Positions 1 through 6,836 of a stretch of 19,957 bases of DNA are shown here, one piece after another. Source of the stretch: Paenibacillus sp. UBA6285 (GTDB taxonomy: Bacteria; Bacillota; Bacilli; Paenibacillales; Paenibacillaceae); assembly GCA_002438345.1 (NCBI GenBank), contig DJUJ01000216.1, positions 17,736 through 37,692 of the forward strand, given 5' to 3'. Positions within the stretch are counted from its first letter, which is position 1. Each line of letters opens with the position of its first letter. The notes beneath the pieces were generated by a model, which did not search any database, was not told the DNA's origin, and saw only the letters and a program-made list of their open reading frames with translations. The translations under genes and the position numbers were made by a program.

Positions 1-446
1 CCGTCCAAAGCCAGATATTCTATATAAGTGTGCTCCTTAGCAAGGATGGCAGTCGCCGTATGGTTTTCTGTCTTCACATGGGCTTCAATATATAATTTCT
101 CAGGAGTGTCCTTTATCTCCACTTTTAGCAGTTTTCGATCAAGCAGGTCATTAGCCATCTTCAGCTCATTCGGAGTCAATCCTGATAGAATTTCTAGTTC
201 CTTGTGAGAGCGGCCGACCACCGCTCCAAGTGCTGCTGCGATAGGTAGCCCTGTCTGACCTGTCCCGGGAATGCCCACTCCCATTGCATTCTTGATAATA
301 TTACCGCTGAGATGCAGCTGAATCCCCGTAATTTCTTCCTCTAGAAGCTCTGCCGCCAAGGAGACAGCATACGCAACTGCAATCGGCTCCGTACAGCCTT
401 CTGCCGGTACGACTTCCTTGTGTAAGATTTCCAATAAGTTGCTCAT
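1..446 (-). CDS. UPF0597 / L-cysteine desulfidase-like protein, N-terminal part
   Basis: Only the first 148 codons lie in the window; the gene continues past its left edge. The product begins MSNLLEILHKEVVPAEGC and resembles the UPF0597 family (CyuA/YhaM, often annotated as the serine dehydratase alpha-subunit family). Members of that family bind an iron-sulfur cluster and release sulfide, ammonia and pyruvate from L-cysteine. Visible family marks are the PAEGCTEP motif with Cys18, followed by a GNIIKNAMGVGIPGTG segment at about residues 48-62. The ATG at 446 is preceded at good distance by AAGGGGG; an ATG at 454 opens a frame that stops after three codons. No signal peptide is visible, so the protein should be cytosolic. 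It lies 103 bases after the alkylation repair gene on the same strand with no clear terminator between, so co-transcription is possible. Family assignment is good; the actual substrate is inferred. Confidence 0.85.
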   Translation of the reverse strand, partial: MSNLLEILHKEVVPAEGCTEPIAVAYAVSLAAELLEEEITGIQLHLSGNIIKNAMGVGIPGTGQTGLPIAAALGAVVGRSHKELEILSGLTPNELKMANDLLDRKLLKVEIKDTPEKLYIEAHVKTENHTATAILAKEHTYIEYLALD

Positions 447-549
447 GTATGCATTTCCCCCTTCTCTCTCCATCTCGGAGTCATTTCTATATAGTATCTC
501 AAAATGAAGTTTCAGGGAATGCTTTTCTTGTCTGGTAGCTTGTTATAGA

Positions 550-1257
550 TCAACATCTTACATGTTTGCGTTTAAAACCAACCCGTCCTTTGTCGACTGC
601 CTTTAGAATATTTTCGTAAGCGTGAATAAATTTGCTTTTTGCCTTATCCTTATTGACTTCAACCGGGCCTACAGTCCTTGCGGTCTCACTTGCCTTATCA
701 TGAAGAGGTGAATAAGATACGGCCACTGTGTATAAAAAATTGTTCATTGAATATTGAGTACGTTCTGGAGAATCATGAATCGTATTTTCCAACATCTCAA
801 GCATACTCGCAAGTTTGCTTTCGGAAAATTCAACGTCCGGCCGACTGCCAAGCAGCCAGCAGTAACAGCTCCAGCCCGCTGACATTCTTAGCTCTTCACC
901 GCTCGCGATCCATTTATCGGCAACTTCTTGTGCAATATCCGCTTCTGCCAAGGTTACTGCAACAACAAAGTCGGACAGCATATAAAAATAAGCCGCATCC
1001 ATCCATCGATCATAATCCGCTTCCGTCATTGCATTGGGATCAGCAATAATTCCGGCAAAATACATCGCGTCGTAGTTCCCTGTCGTGTAAAGCTGCTCAG
1101 CTAGAGGCTGATTTATTTTGGTTTTCTTGAAGATTGGCTTCATAGCTCCGGTAGCCACACCATAAAGCGGTTCCTTTGCTCCATTGGACATATATATTTT
1201 CTTGGTTCGTTCCTTGCCGAGCGCTTCAAGCTCCTGCATGACCATTTCTAGATTCAT
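550..1257 (-). CDS. DNA alkylation repair protein, AlkD-like HEAT-repeat family
   Basis: This 235-residue protein resembles the PF08713/COG4912 DNA alkylation repair family, HEAT-repeat glycosylases that remove cationic alkylated bases. Visible features are an all-helical composition, an MLSDFVV segment with Asp96 where the family usually has its functional acidic residue, Trp116, Trp129 and Trp134, and a basic C-terminus ending GFKRKHVRC, which resembles the GKKRKTARC tail of many Bacillus and Paenibacillus members. I cannot confirm that the DNA-contacting aromatic residues match those of B. cereus AlkD, so the lesion range is open. The ATG start is preceded by AAGGAAG at about nine bases. 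No signal peptide or membrane segment is seen. The divergent neighbour is the lipase gene; the following gene on the same strand is the UPF0597 protein. Nothing in the context suggests an adaptive-response operon. Confidence 0.85.
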   Translation of the reverse strand: MNLEMVMQELEALGKERTKKIYMSNGAKEPLYGVATGAMKPIFKKTKINQPLAEQLYTTGNYDAMYFAGIIADPNAMTEADYDRWMDAAYFYMLSDFVVAVTLAEADIAQEVADKWIASGEELRMSAGWSCYCWLLGSRPDVEFSESKLASMLEMLENTIHDSPERTQYSMNNFLYTVAVSYSPLHDKASETARTVGPVEVNKDKAKSKFIHAYENILKAVDKGRVGFKRKHVRC

Positions 1258-1395
1258 TGTTTAACACTTCCTTTTTCAAAGTTCTTTTCCCAAGTTATCT
1301 TAGGTTTGTACTAGCTAAAGAAAGTGTACTGTATGAGTTTCCTTGTCGCAAGCCAAGTTTCTTTCAGACTGCCTGAATTTACCGGTTCTTATTAC

Positions 1396-1415
1396 AAAAA
1401 AGGAGCATCTCCTTT
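1396..1415 (-). repeat. Short hairpin with T-run on the minus strand
   Basis: AAAGGAG at 1399-1405 pairs with CTCCTTT at 1409-1415 around a three-base loop, and the minus strand continues with six T residues. The shape is that of a weak intrinsic terminator read leftward, yet no leftward gene lies upstream of it before the lipase. It could protect the repair gene promoter from antisense transcription, or be chance. Confidence 0.3.
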
Positions 1416-1519
1416 GACATACCACAACAACAGCTAATTTGAAGTAACTATTCAACAGTGTACAATCTAGAAAAGTGGAAGGCTGTATACGAGGATTTGT
1501 GCCAGAAGAAAACCAAATT

Positions 1520-1533
1520 TGAAAACGCTTACG
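1520..1533 (+). promoter_or_regulatory. cre-like site upstream of lipase
   Basis: TGAAAACGCTTACG matches the catabolite-responsive element consensus TGWAANCGNTNWCA at all defined positions except the last. It lies about 120 bases before the lipase start. Known biology: CcpA binds such sites in Bacillota and usually represses. The core AAAACGCT is shared with the two other cre-like sites in the window. Function is inferred. Confidence 0.45.
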
Positions 1534-1653
1534 TTTGTATTGTAATTGCGAAGACCAAAATATTCAATAAAATCAACTGAATTACCAATTCTAATACAAT
1601 GATACAGGAATCTCTCCCTCATCCCCCTAATATAGTTTAGGAAGAAGGGCGGG

Positions 1654-2505
1654 ATGCACGTGGGTACCAGAAATGATCAAGAGCAAAGGGCTATCTTTCT
1701 AGCTGCAATCTGCGGACAGACCTATGCACAGTTTACAAATACAGACGGCTCGTTCGTTGTTCCTTTAGATTATCAAATCGTGGATACGATTGAAGCGAGG
1801 TCCTTCAGCGATGTATGGGAACGTTTCGGATTTATTCTGGAATCTCCACAAGAGATTATTATTGCCTTCCGGGGAACTAGCTCGACGACCGATTGGATGT
1901 CCAATATTATGGCCTCACAAGAGAGATTCAAATATATTAAAGAAGAAAGCCTTACCCATCGCGGCTTCACTGCTATCTATTCCTCAGCTCGTGATGGGAT
2001 TATCTCTACAATCTCTAAGCTATCTCCCGATAAGACCTTATACATTACGGGTCACAGCCTCGGTGGAGCACTCGCTACTTTATGTGCTATTGATATTGCG
2101 GCCAACACCTCTCACACCTCACCTAACCTGTTCACTTATGGTTCCCCACGTGTAGGCGATCCGGACTTCATTAATGCTTTTAAACGATATGTCCGGAAGA
2201 GTTACCGTTATGCCAATCTCTTTGACGTTGTTACCTACGCGCCTCCACATGTTTTTAAGCTACCTAAACGGGAAACGAAGTACTATTACAGTCATGTCCA
2301 CACCTTTCTATCACTGTCTTTCCAGAATGGATCTGCAAGTGGTAATCATATGATCAGCAATTATTTCACAGAGCTCTCCAAGCTTCAACCGCAGTACTCC
2401 GAGCAGCTATGTTTAACAAATCCTGGATTCTGTCCAGTTGTAAGTAACCCCATCATAAGCGCATCAATTCCACCAACTGCACCTCATGTGGAGACAACTT
2501 ACTAA
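1654..2505 (+). CDS. Class 3 lipase (alpha/beta hydrolase)
   Basis: This 283-residue protein belongs to the lipase class 3 family (PF01764, fungal-type triacylglycerol lipase fold). It carries the nucleophile elbow GHSLGG with Ser135, a probable catalytic Asp191 in the NLFDVVTY segment, and a probable catalytic His232 in GNHMISNY. The FRGTSSTTDW segment near residue 72 fits the oxyanion-hole region. There is no signal peptide, so the protein is probably cytosolic or leaves by a non-classical route. The ATG lies very close to an AAGAAGGGCGGG ribosome binding site; a GTG two codons later has better spacing, so the true start is uncertain by two residues. The last 53 bases overlap the convergent AraC-GH39 gene. 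The tail after about residue 262 looks like an added Pro/Ser-rich extension. A cre-like site lies upstream. The natural substrate cannot be read from the sequence. Confidence 0.88.
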   Translation: MHVGTRNDQEQRAIFLAAICGQTYAQFTNTDGSFVVPLDYQIVDTIEARSFSDVWERFGFILESPQEIIIAFRGTSSTTDWMSNIMASQERFKYIKEESLTHRGFTAIYSSARDGIISTISKLSPDKTLYITGHSLGGALATLCAIDIAANTSHTSPNLFTYGSPRVGDPDFINAFKRYVRKSYRYANLFDVVTYAPPHVFKLPKRETKYYYSHVHTFLSLSFQNGSASGNHMISNYFTELSKLQPQYSEQLCLTNPGFCPVVSNPIISASIPPTAPHVETTY

Positions 2506-4987
2506 CTAACGTATAGGTGCTCGTTATTTCGACTTGTTCAAAGGTCAATTGCGGGCAGCTCGCTTGCTTCAAATAATCTAAGGTGTCAGCATCTATAGGG
2601 TGAGGCGCCCCCATTCGTACCCACAAGTCGAGAACGCTTCCATTTTGTCTGTTGATCGTGTGTTTTTTGAGCGTATACGATCCTGGGTGAAGATCAGTTA
2701 GTTCCAATGCCAACTCTATGTCTCCATCATCTTCAAACACATCGTATCTATTCGTGCGGCTAATGAGCGAGGCATCCCCTTTCCGGTATAATGAATCGAT
2801 ATGCGCATAAGCATACATCAACACCTGCAGGCCCATATCACTGCTAGTAATGTAATATCCTTTTCCTTGATTAATAAATTGGCGGCCTAATTTTCCTAGC
2901 AGCTTAAACGCGTAGAAGGCTGGCTTCGGTATACCGTTATATGTCATCAGCCCCAGACCTCCATGAAACATCTCTGACGACATTTTGAACTCTTCGAGCA
3001 GATCGGTCGCTGTCCAATAACCCAAACTATGGAGACCGTCCATATTTTCCAATACATTTTTCACGATATAAGCCGCTTTAAAGCATGTATCATTTACTAA
3101 ATCTCGGTGAGATCCAGTGGCATTCCATTCTGTCATATGCAGTTCAGGAGCATACTCTCCTCTTGCTCCAGATACGATTTCTTTCAATTTAGTAATGACT
3201 AGCGATAAATATTCTGTATCCGCTGAAAGCTCTATATTCTGAAACACTATATCCGGATTCGTTTCATAATCCATCTGACTCACATTGGATGATCTTAGCG
3301 ATTCATCATATGGGTAACTGTGAAAGGAAATAAAATCAGGCTTTACGCCCCGTCTGCACACATCATGCAGAAACCGTGTCAACCAATCTGACTGCAACAA
3401 CGTAAGGGATAAGATACCAGGTCCACCTACGCGTAGCTCAGGATCTATGGATTTAACGGTTTGGAATGTGGTAATGAACAACTCACAGTAAGCTTCATAA
3501 GTATCTGGCCAAAAAATATGGATATCCGGTTCGTTCCATACCTCGAAATACCACTGCCGTACCTCATGAATGCCATATCTTTGAATGTAATGCTTAATAA
3601 ACTGATGAATCATCTGGTTCCACTTGCCGAGGTCCTTAGGACTGCCTACCAAACTCTTTTTATAAAAAACGGAAGTGGCTCCCTCTCCCGCGAGCTGTCG
3701 TGGTAAAAAGGAAAGCTCCAGAAACGGCTTAAGTCCTGAGGCTAGCAAAAAATCAAATAAAGAGTCGCTATAAGCAAAGTTTAAACTGACTTCTCCCCGC
3801 TCATTCTCTCCATAAATCATCATTTCATCATCAAAAATACCGTGAAAACGGATATACTGAAACCCTATTTCCTGCTGTAACTGCTTGATATGTCTTTGTA
3901 CCTCTGCAAACAATACTTCTTTGGCCTTTCCCACCGTCATTAGCTTCTTCCAAGTATGAGCAAGCTCCCTGCCTTGGTTAGACTCTATCGAAATCTTATG
4001 GGCCTGCTTATGTAAATGAAGGGGAACAGGTAAATTTGATGCCGCTGATACAGTTTTGTTAGGCAAATATTTGAACAGCGATTCAAACGCCTGTGAGGGA
4101 TTCATGTCAAAATAATTAAACTGAGCCACACTGTTTTTCTGAACCGCACTACGTCCGTCCAAGACTGTCTTCCGGTATTCACCAGGTGTCTGCCTGTAAA
4201 ATTCTTTGAAAACCGCATTAAATGATTTTAGGTTCGGAAACCCATGATCATGAGCGATCTGTGTAATGGATAAATTGGTAAGCGTTAAATCTTTTACCGC
4301 TTTGTCCATACGTACCGCGTTCACATATTTTGTAAAGGAAGTACCCATATACTCTTTGAAAAACCGCGACAAATACGGAACCGTCAAATACTCCTGAAGG
4401 GCCAACTGCTGGATATTGATCGCGTTATTGTAGTTCTCTTTCACATAAGAGGTAATTCGCAATAGCCGTTCACGATGCTTATCATCATGCTTCTCCGGGC
4501 TATGGTCTTGCGCACGAAATCCTTGCATGAGTAAATAGGTCAAATTAAGAAGACATGACTGAATACGAAACGTGTACCCTTCTAGACGCTTAATGTGAAG
4601 CGACATCATCTCGGCCAGCAACGTTCGAAGCTCATCAAACATAGATTTCACTTCTTGACTAGAGGCTGCTGAATTACATTCGAATGACATCCTTTCGATC
4701 TGAGGTTCAATCTGAACAAGATATGAAATTGGAATTTGTAATGCTAGAACCAAGTTATTCTCTTCAGCTTTGATGGCATGAATCTCGTTGGCATTAATCA
4801 AGAACAAATCTTCTTCATTTAACTCTGTATATCTATCTTTCGTGAAAAGCTCGAGTTTCCCTTTGAGCACGAATAATATCTCTATGCTGTCATGCCAATG
4901 ATTCGGAACCTGATGGGTACTATGCAAAAACAAGTGGACCGGAAGATGATCGTCCATCTCAATATTTTCGTAAGTGTAGCTTTGCAA
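2453..4987 (-). CDS. AraC-family regulator fused to GH39 glycoside hydrolase
   Basis: One 844-residue chain joins three parts. Residues about 10-90 look like an AraC-type cupin sensor (NHWHDSIEILFVLKG). Residues about 173-275 form a double helix-turn-helix of the AraC/XylS type, ending near FYRQTPGEYRK. Residues about 320-840 match GH39 (beta-xylosidase/alpha-iduronidase clan). Both catalytic glutamates are visible: Glu486 in EVWNEPD as acid/base and Glu620 in HMTEWN as nucleophile, so the hydrolase looks active. No signal peptide or membrane segment is seen, which fits a cytosolic DNA-binding protein. The TTG start is preceded by GGGGAGGG at good distance; the next ATG is ten codons inside. 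The gene has its own probable promoter just after the terminator of the GH3 operon on the same strand, so it may control that operon. Xyloside hydrolysis is likely by family; the exact sugar is unknown. Confidence 0.9.
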   Translation of the reverse strand: MQSYTYENIEMDDHLPVHLFLHSTHQVPNHWHDSIEILFVLKGKLELFTKDRYTELNEEDLFLINANEIHAIKAEENNLVLALQIPISYLVQIEPQIERMSFECNSAASSQEVKSMFDELRTLLAEMMSLHIKRLEGYTFRIQSCLLNLTYLLMQGFRAQDHSPEKHDDKHRERLLRITSYVKENYNNAINIQQLALQEYLTVPYLSRFFKEYMGTSFTKYVNAVRMDKAVKDLTLTNLSITQIAHDHGFPNLKSFNAVFKEFYRQTPGEYRKTVLDGRSAVQKNSVAQFNYFDMNPSQAFESLFKYLPNKTVSAASNLPVPLHLHKQAHKISIESNQGRELAHTWKKLMTVGKAKEVLFAEVQRHIKQLQQEIGFQYIRFHGIFDDEMMIYGENERGEVSLNFAYSDSLFDFLLASGLKPFLELSFLPRQLAGEGATSVFYKKSLVGSPKDLGKWNQMIHQFIKHYIQRYGIHEVRQWYFEVWNEPDIHIFWPDTYEAYCELFITTFQTVKSIDPELRVGGPGILSLTLLQSDWLTRFLHDVCRRGVKPDFISFHSYPYDESLRSSNVSQMDYETNPDIVFQNIELSADTEYLSLVITKLKEIVSGARGEYAPELHMTEWNATGSHRDLVNDTCFKAAYIVKNVLENMDGLHSLGYWTATDLLEEFKMSSEMFHGGLGLMTYNGIPKPAFYAFKLLGKLGRQFINQGKGYYITSSDMGLQVLMYAYAHIDSLYRKGDASLISRTNRYDVFEDDGDIELALELTDLHPGSYTLKKHTINRQNGSVLDLWVRMGAPHPIDADTLDYLKQASCPQLTFEQVEITSTYTLVSKLSPHEVQLVELMRL

Positions 4988-5030
4988 CTAGGACCCTCCC
5001 CTCACTCTTTCAATATATGTCTTATGTCCT

Positions 5031-5041
5031 ATTATATTATA
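5031..5041 (-). promoter_or_regulatory. Putative -10 region for the AraC-GH39 gene
   Basis: Read leftward, two overlapping TATAAT hexamers lie about 44 bases before the TTG start, directly after the T-run of the GH3 operon terminator. No good -35 hexamer is found at 16-18 bases, because that space is taken by the terminator stem. The call rests on the -10 boxes and on position only. Confidence 0.35.
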
Positions 5042-5080
5042 AAAAAAGCGATTGAATAGAACTATCCTATTCAATCGCTT
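5039..5080 (-). terminator. Rho-independent terminator of the symporter/GH3 operon
   Basis: A perfect 14-base-pair inverted repeat, AAGCGATTGAATAG at 5046-5059 with CTATTCAATCGCTT at 5067-5080, encloses a seven-base loop. On the minus strand it is followed by seven T residues. It lies 32 bases after the stop of the NagZ-like GH3 gene and separates that operon from the AraC-GH39 gene. Confidence 0.88.
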
Positions 5081-5111
5081 GATACTATCCACCATCTCTA
5101 TCCATTTTTGT

Positions 5112-6812
5112 TTACAGACGTGTATCGCTATAACCACAAAACGGGTCAACAGGATTAACTCCTTTAAAGGAGGAACGCCCCACAAGCTTCTCGATAAGTG
5201 CATCTACCACATAATTACTTGGTGAATACGCATTAATGAACGTCGGTATACGGGGTACATCGATCAAATGATATGGATTCGCCACAGAAATAAACATCGT
5301 TGGCAGTTCCTGAATAAACCATGGCATGTCAGACCCAAATGGAGGCGCCCAATTAATCCGTACAACCGTTTGATTACTATGAGTCTCCAAATTTGAGATA
5401 TAGACCGCAGCATCGTAATGATCCGTTAACGCCTTCACACCTCCGAACATGGCAGCGAAATCAACTTCATTCTTATTGAATATCGTTACCTCGAAACCTT
5501 CCTCTTCTAGCTTGGAAATGAAGTAAGGTGCAATATCTGCCCCTCCGAATAAACCTTCCTCGCCCCCTAGTGTGAACACCAGTAGACGTTTGTAACGTTC
5601 CTTACTAATCGGGAGCATCTCCTGTGTATCCTTCACTAATGTAACTGACTCATCCGCACATTCTTGGGCCCAACGCACATGCTCTTCGCAGCCAAGAACT
5701 GCAAGTGCATCTTTTTCTGGAACAAGTGTGCCTTGTTGTTTCTTTTTATGAAGTCCCAGCGCGGCTTTCACCCCAAGGATACGTGTAACTGCTTCATTCA
5801 CGCGCTCCACCGTCAGAATACCATTTTCAATTCCTTTCATCATATAGGCAAAGTCTTCTTCTAAACTCTTGTTAAAGAGGAACATGTCACAACCCGCAGC
5901 TATGGATGTCGGAACCGCAAGCTCCCGCTTCATTGCCATCGTGAACCCTGCCATTAGTGTAGCATCTGTAGTAATCAATCCATTAAATCCGAGCTTGTTA
6001 CGTAACAAATCATTTAAAAGCTCAGGTGCTAACGTTGCAGGCATAATCTCCAAATCAGTAATCCCCGGACGCAATTCTCTGGAATAGGCGGGATGAGCGA
6101 TGTGCCCTACCATAACCGTATGTGCGCCAGCTTCTATACAATCCGCATATACCTTTCCAAAGGTAGCATCCCACTCTTCCACTGAAAGTGAGTTAATAGA
6201 GGTCAATATATGCTGATCCCTTTCGTCAACGCCATCTCCAGGGAAGTGTTTAATAGATACGGCCATGCCATGCTCTTGAATCGCTTCGGTGTACGCCTTG
6301 CTCATGCGAGCTACTCTCTGTGGATCAGAACCGAATGTTCTAACGTTGGTTATCGGGTTACGGAAATTATAGTCGATATCGAGAATGGGTGCGAAAGCCC
6401 AGTTACAACCTACAGCTCCACCTTCCCGCGCAGCAATGATACCAAGTTTACGAGCCATTTCAGTATTATCCGTCGCCGCCACCTGCAGCTGCTTGCCGAA
6501 GAAAGTACCCTCTGCAGCAGAGCCATTACCTCCCGCTTCAAGATTAGCTGCAATTAAAAGAGGAATATCGGATGTATCCTGCAAGTAGCGATGTGTTTCT
6601 TGCACCATCTCTCCGGGTCCGGGACGGAACATAATCCCACCAATTTTAATACCTTGTGTCAAAAGTGCAAGCTGCGCCTTATCATCGGTGAACCCGATCG
6701 GGCAAAACAGCTGCCCGACCTTTCCCGCCAAATTCAGAGATGCTAAGGTTTGTTCTACCCACTTAATCCCCTCATCATCTAGATGAAAAGGCTTTGCTTT
6801 CAAATCTACCAT
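5112..6812 (-). CDS. GH3 family hydrolase, NagZ-like with divergent substrate motifs
   Basis: This 566-residue protein has a GH3 catalytic barrel (about residues 20-350) and a C-terminal alpha/beta domain (about 380-560). It shows the NagZ-type loop, here KHFPGDGVDERDQH, with Asp199 and His201 matching the Asp-x-His dyad used as acid/base by NagZ enzymes, and Asp283 in ITTDATLMAG as probable nucleophile. The canonical EGG substrate segment is replaced by NLEAGGNG (residues 90-97), so it is probably not an ordinary cell-wall NagZ. It has no signal peptide. The ATG is preceded by GAGG at eight bases and starts 24 bases after the beta-glucosidase gene, so the two are co-transcribed and the operon ends at the terminator near 5060. 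Likely role: removing a terminal beta-linked sugar, perhaps N-acetylglucosamine, from an imported oligosaccharide. Catalytic family is sure; substrate is inferred. Confidence 0.85.
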   Translation of the reverse strand: MVDLKAKPFHLDDEGIKWVEQTLASLNLAGKVGQLFCPIGFTDDKAQLALLTQGIKIGGIMFRPGPGEMVQETHRYLQDTSDIPLLIAANLEAGGNGSAAEGTFFGKQLQVAATDNTEMARKLGIIAAREGGAVGCNWAFAPILDIDYNFRNPITNVRTFGSDPQRVARMSKAYTEAIQEHGMAVSIKHFPGDGVDERDQHILTSINSLSVEEWDATFGKVYADCIEAGAHTVMVGHIAHPAYSRELRPGITDLEIMPATLAPELLNDLLRNKLGFNGLITTDATLMAGFTMAMKRELAVPTSIAAGCDMFLFNKSLEEDFAYMMKGIENGILTVERVNEAVTRILGVKAALGLHKKKQQGTLVPEKDALAVLGCEEHVRWAQECADESVTLVKDTQEMLPISKERYKRLLVFTLGGEEGLFGGADIAPYFISKLEEEGFEVTIFNKNEVDFAAMFGGVKALTDHYDAAVYISNLETHSNQTVVRINWAPPFGSDMPWFIQELPTMFISVANPYHLIDVPRIPTFINAYSPSNYVVDALIEKLVGRSSFKGVNPVDPFCGYSDTRL

Positions 6813-6836
6813 TTCTCAAACCTCACTCTCCCAGAT

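Larger units (their letters stand above)
1258..1653. other. Divergent intergenic region between repair gene and lipase gene
   Basis: This stretch of about 400 bases holds no convincing coding frame. It must carry the promoters for the leftward repair gene and the rightward lipase gene. I see a short hairpin at 1396-1415 and a cre-like element at 1520-1533, listed separately. A TACAAT hexamer at 1595-1600 could be a -10 box for the lipase, but no good -35 box lies at the right distance. Confidence 0.5.

Noticed and set aside
678..1049. A 123-codon rightward frame inside the alkylation repair gene
   Set aside because: It is fully antisense to a well supported gene and shows no motif.
4988..5203. 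A 71-codon leftward frame overlapping the end of the NagZ-like GH3 gene
   Set aside because: It runs in another frame through the GH3 3' end and the terminator hairpin, and has no ribosome binding site or family resemblance.
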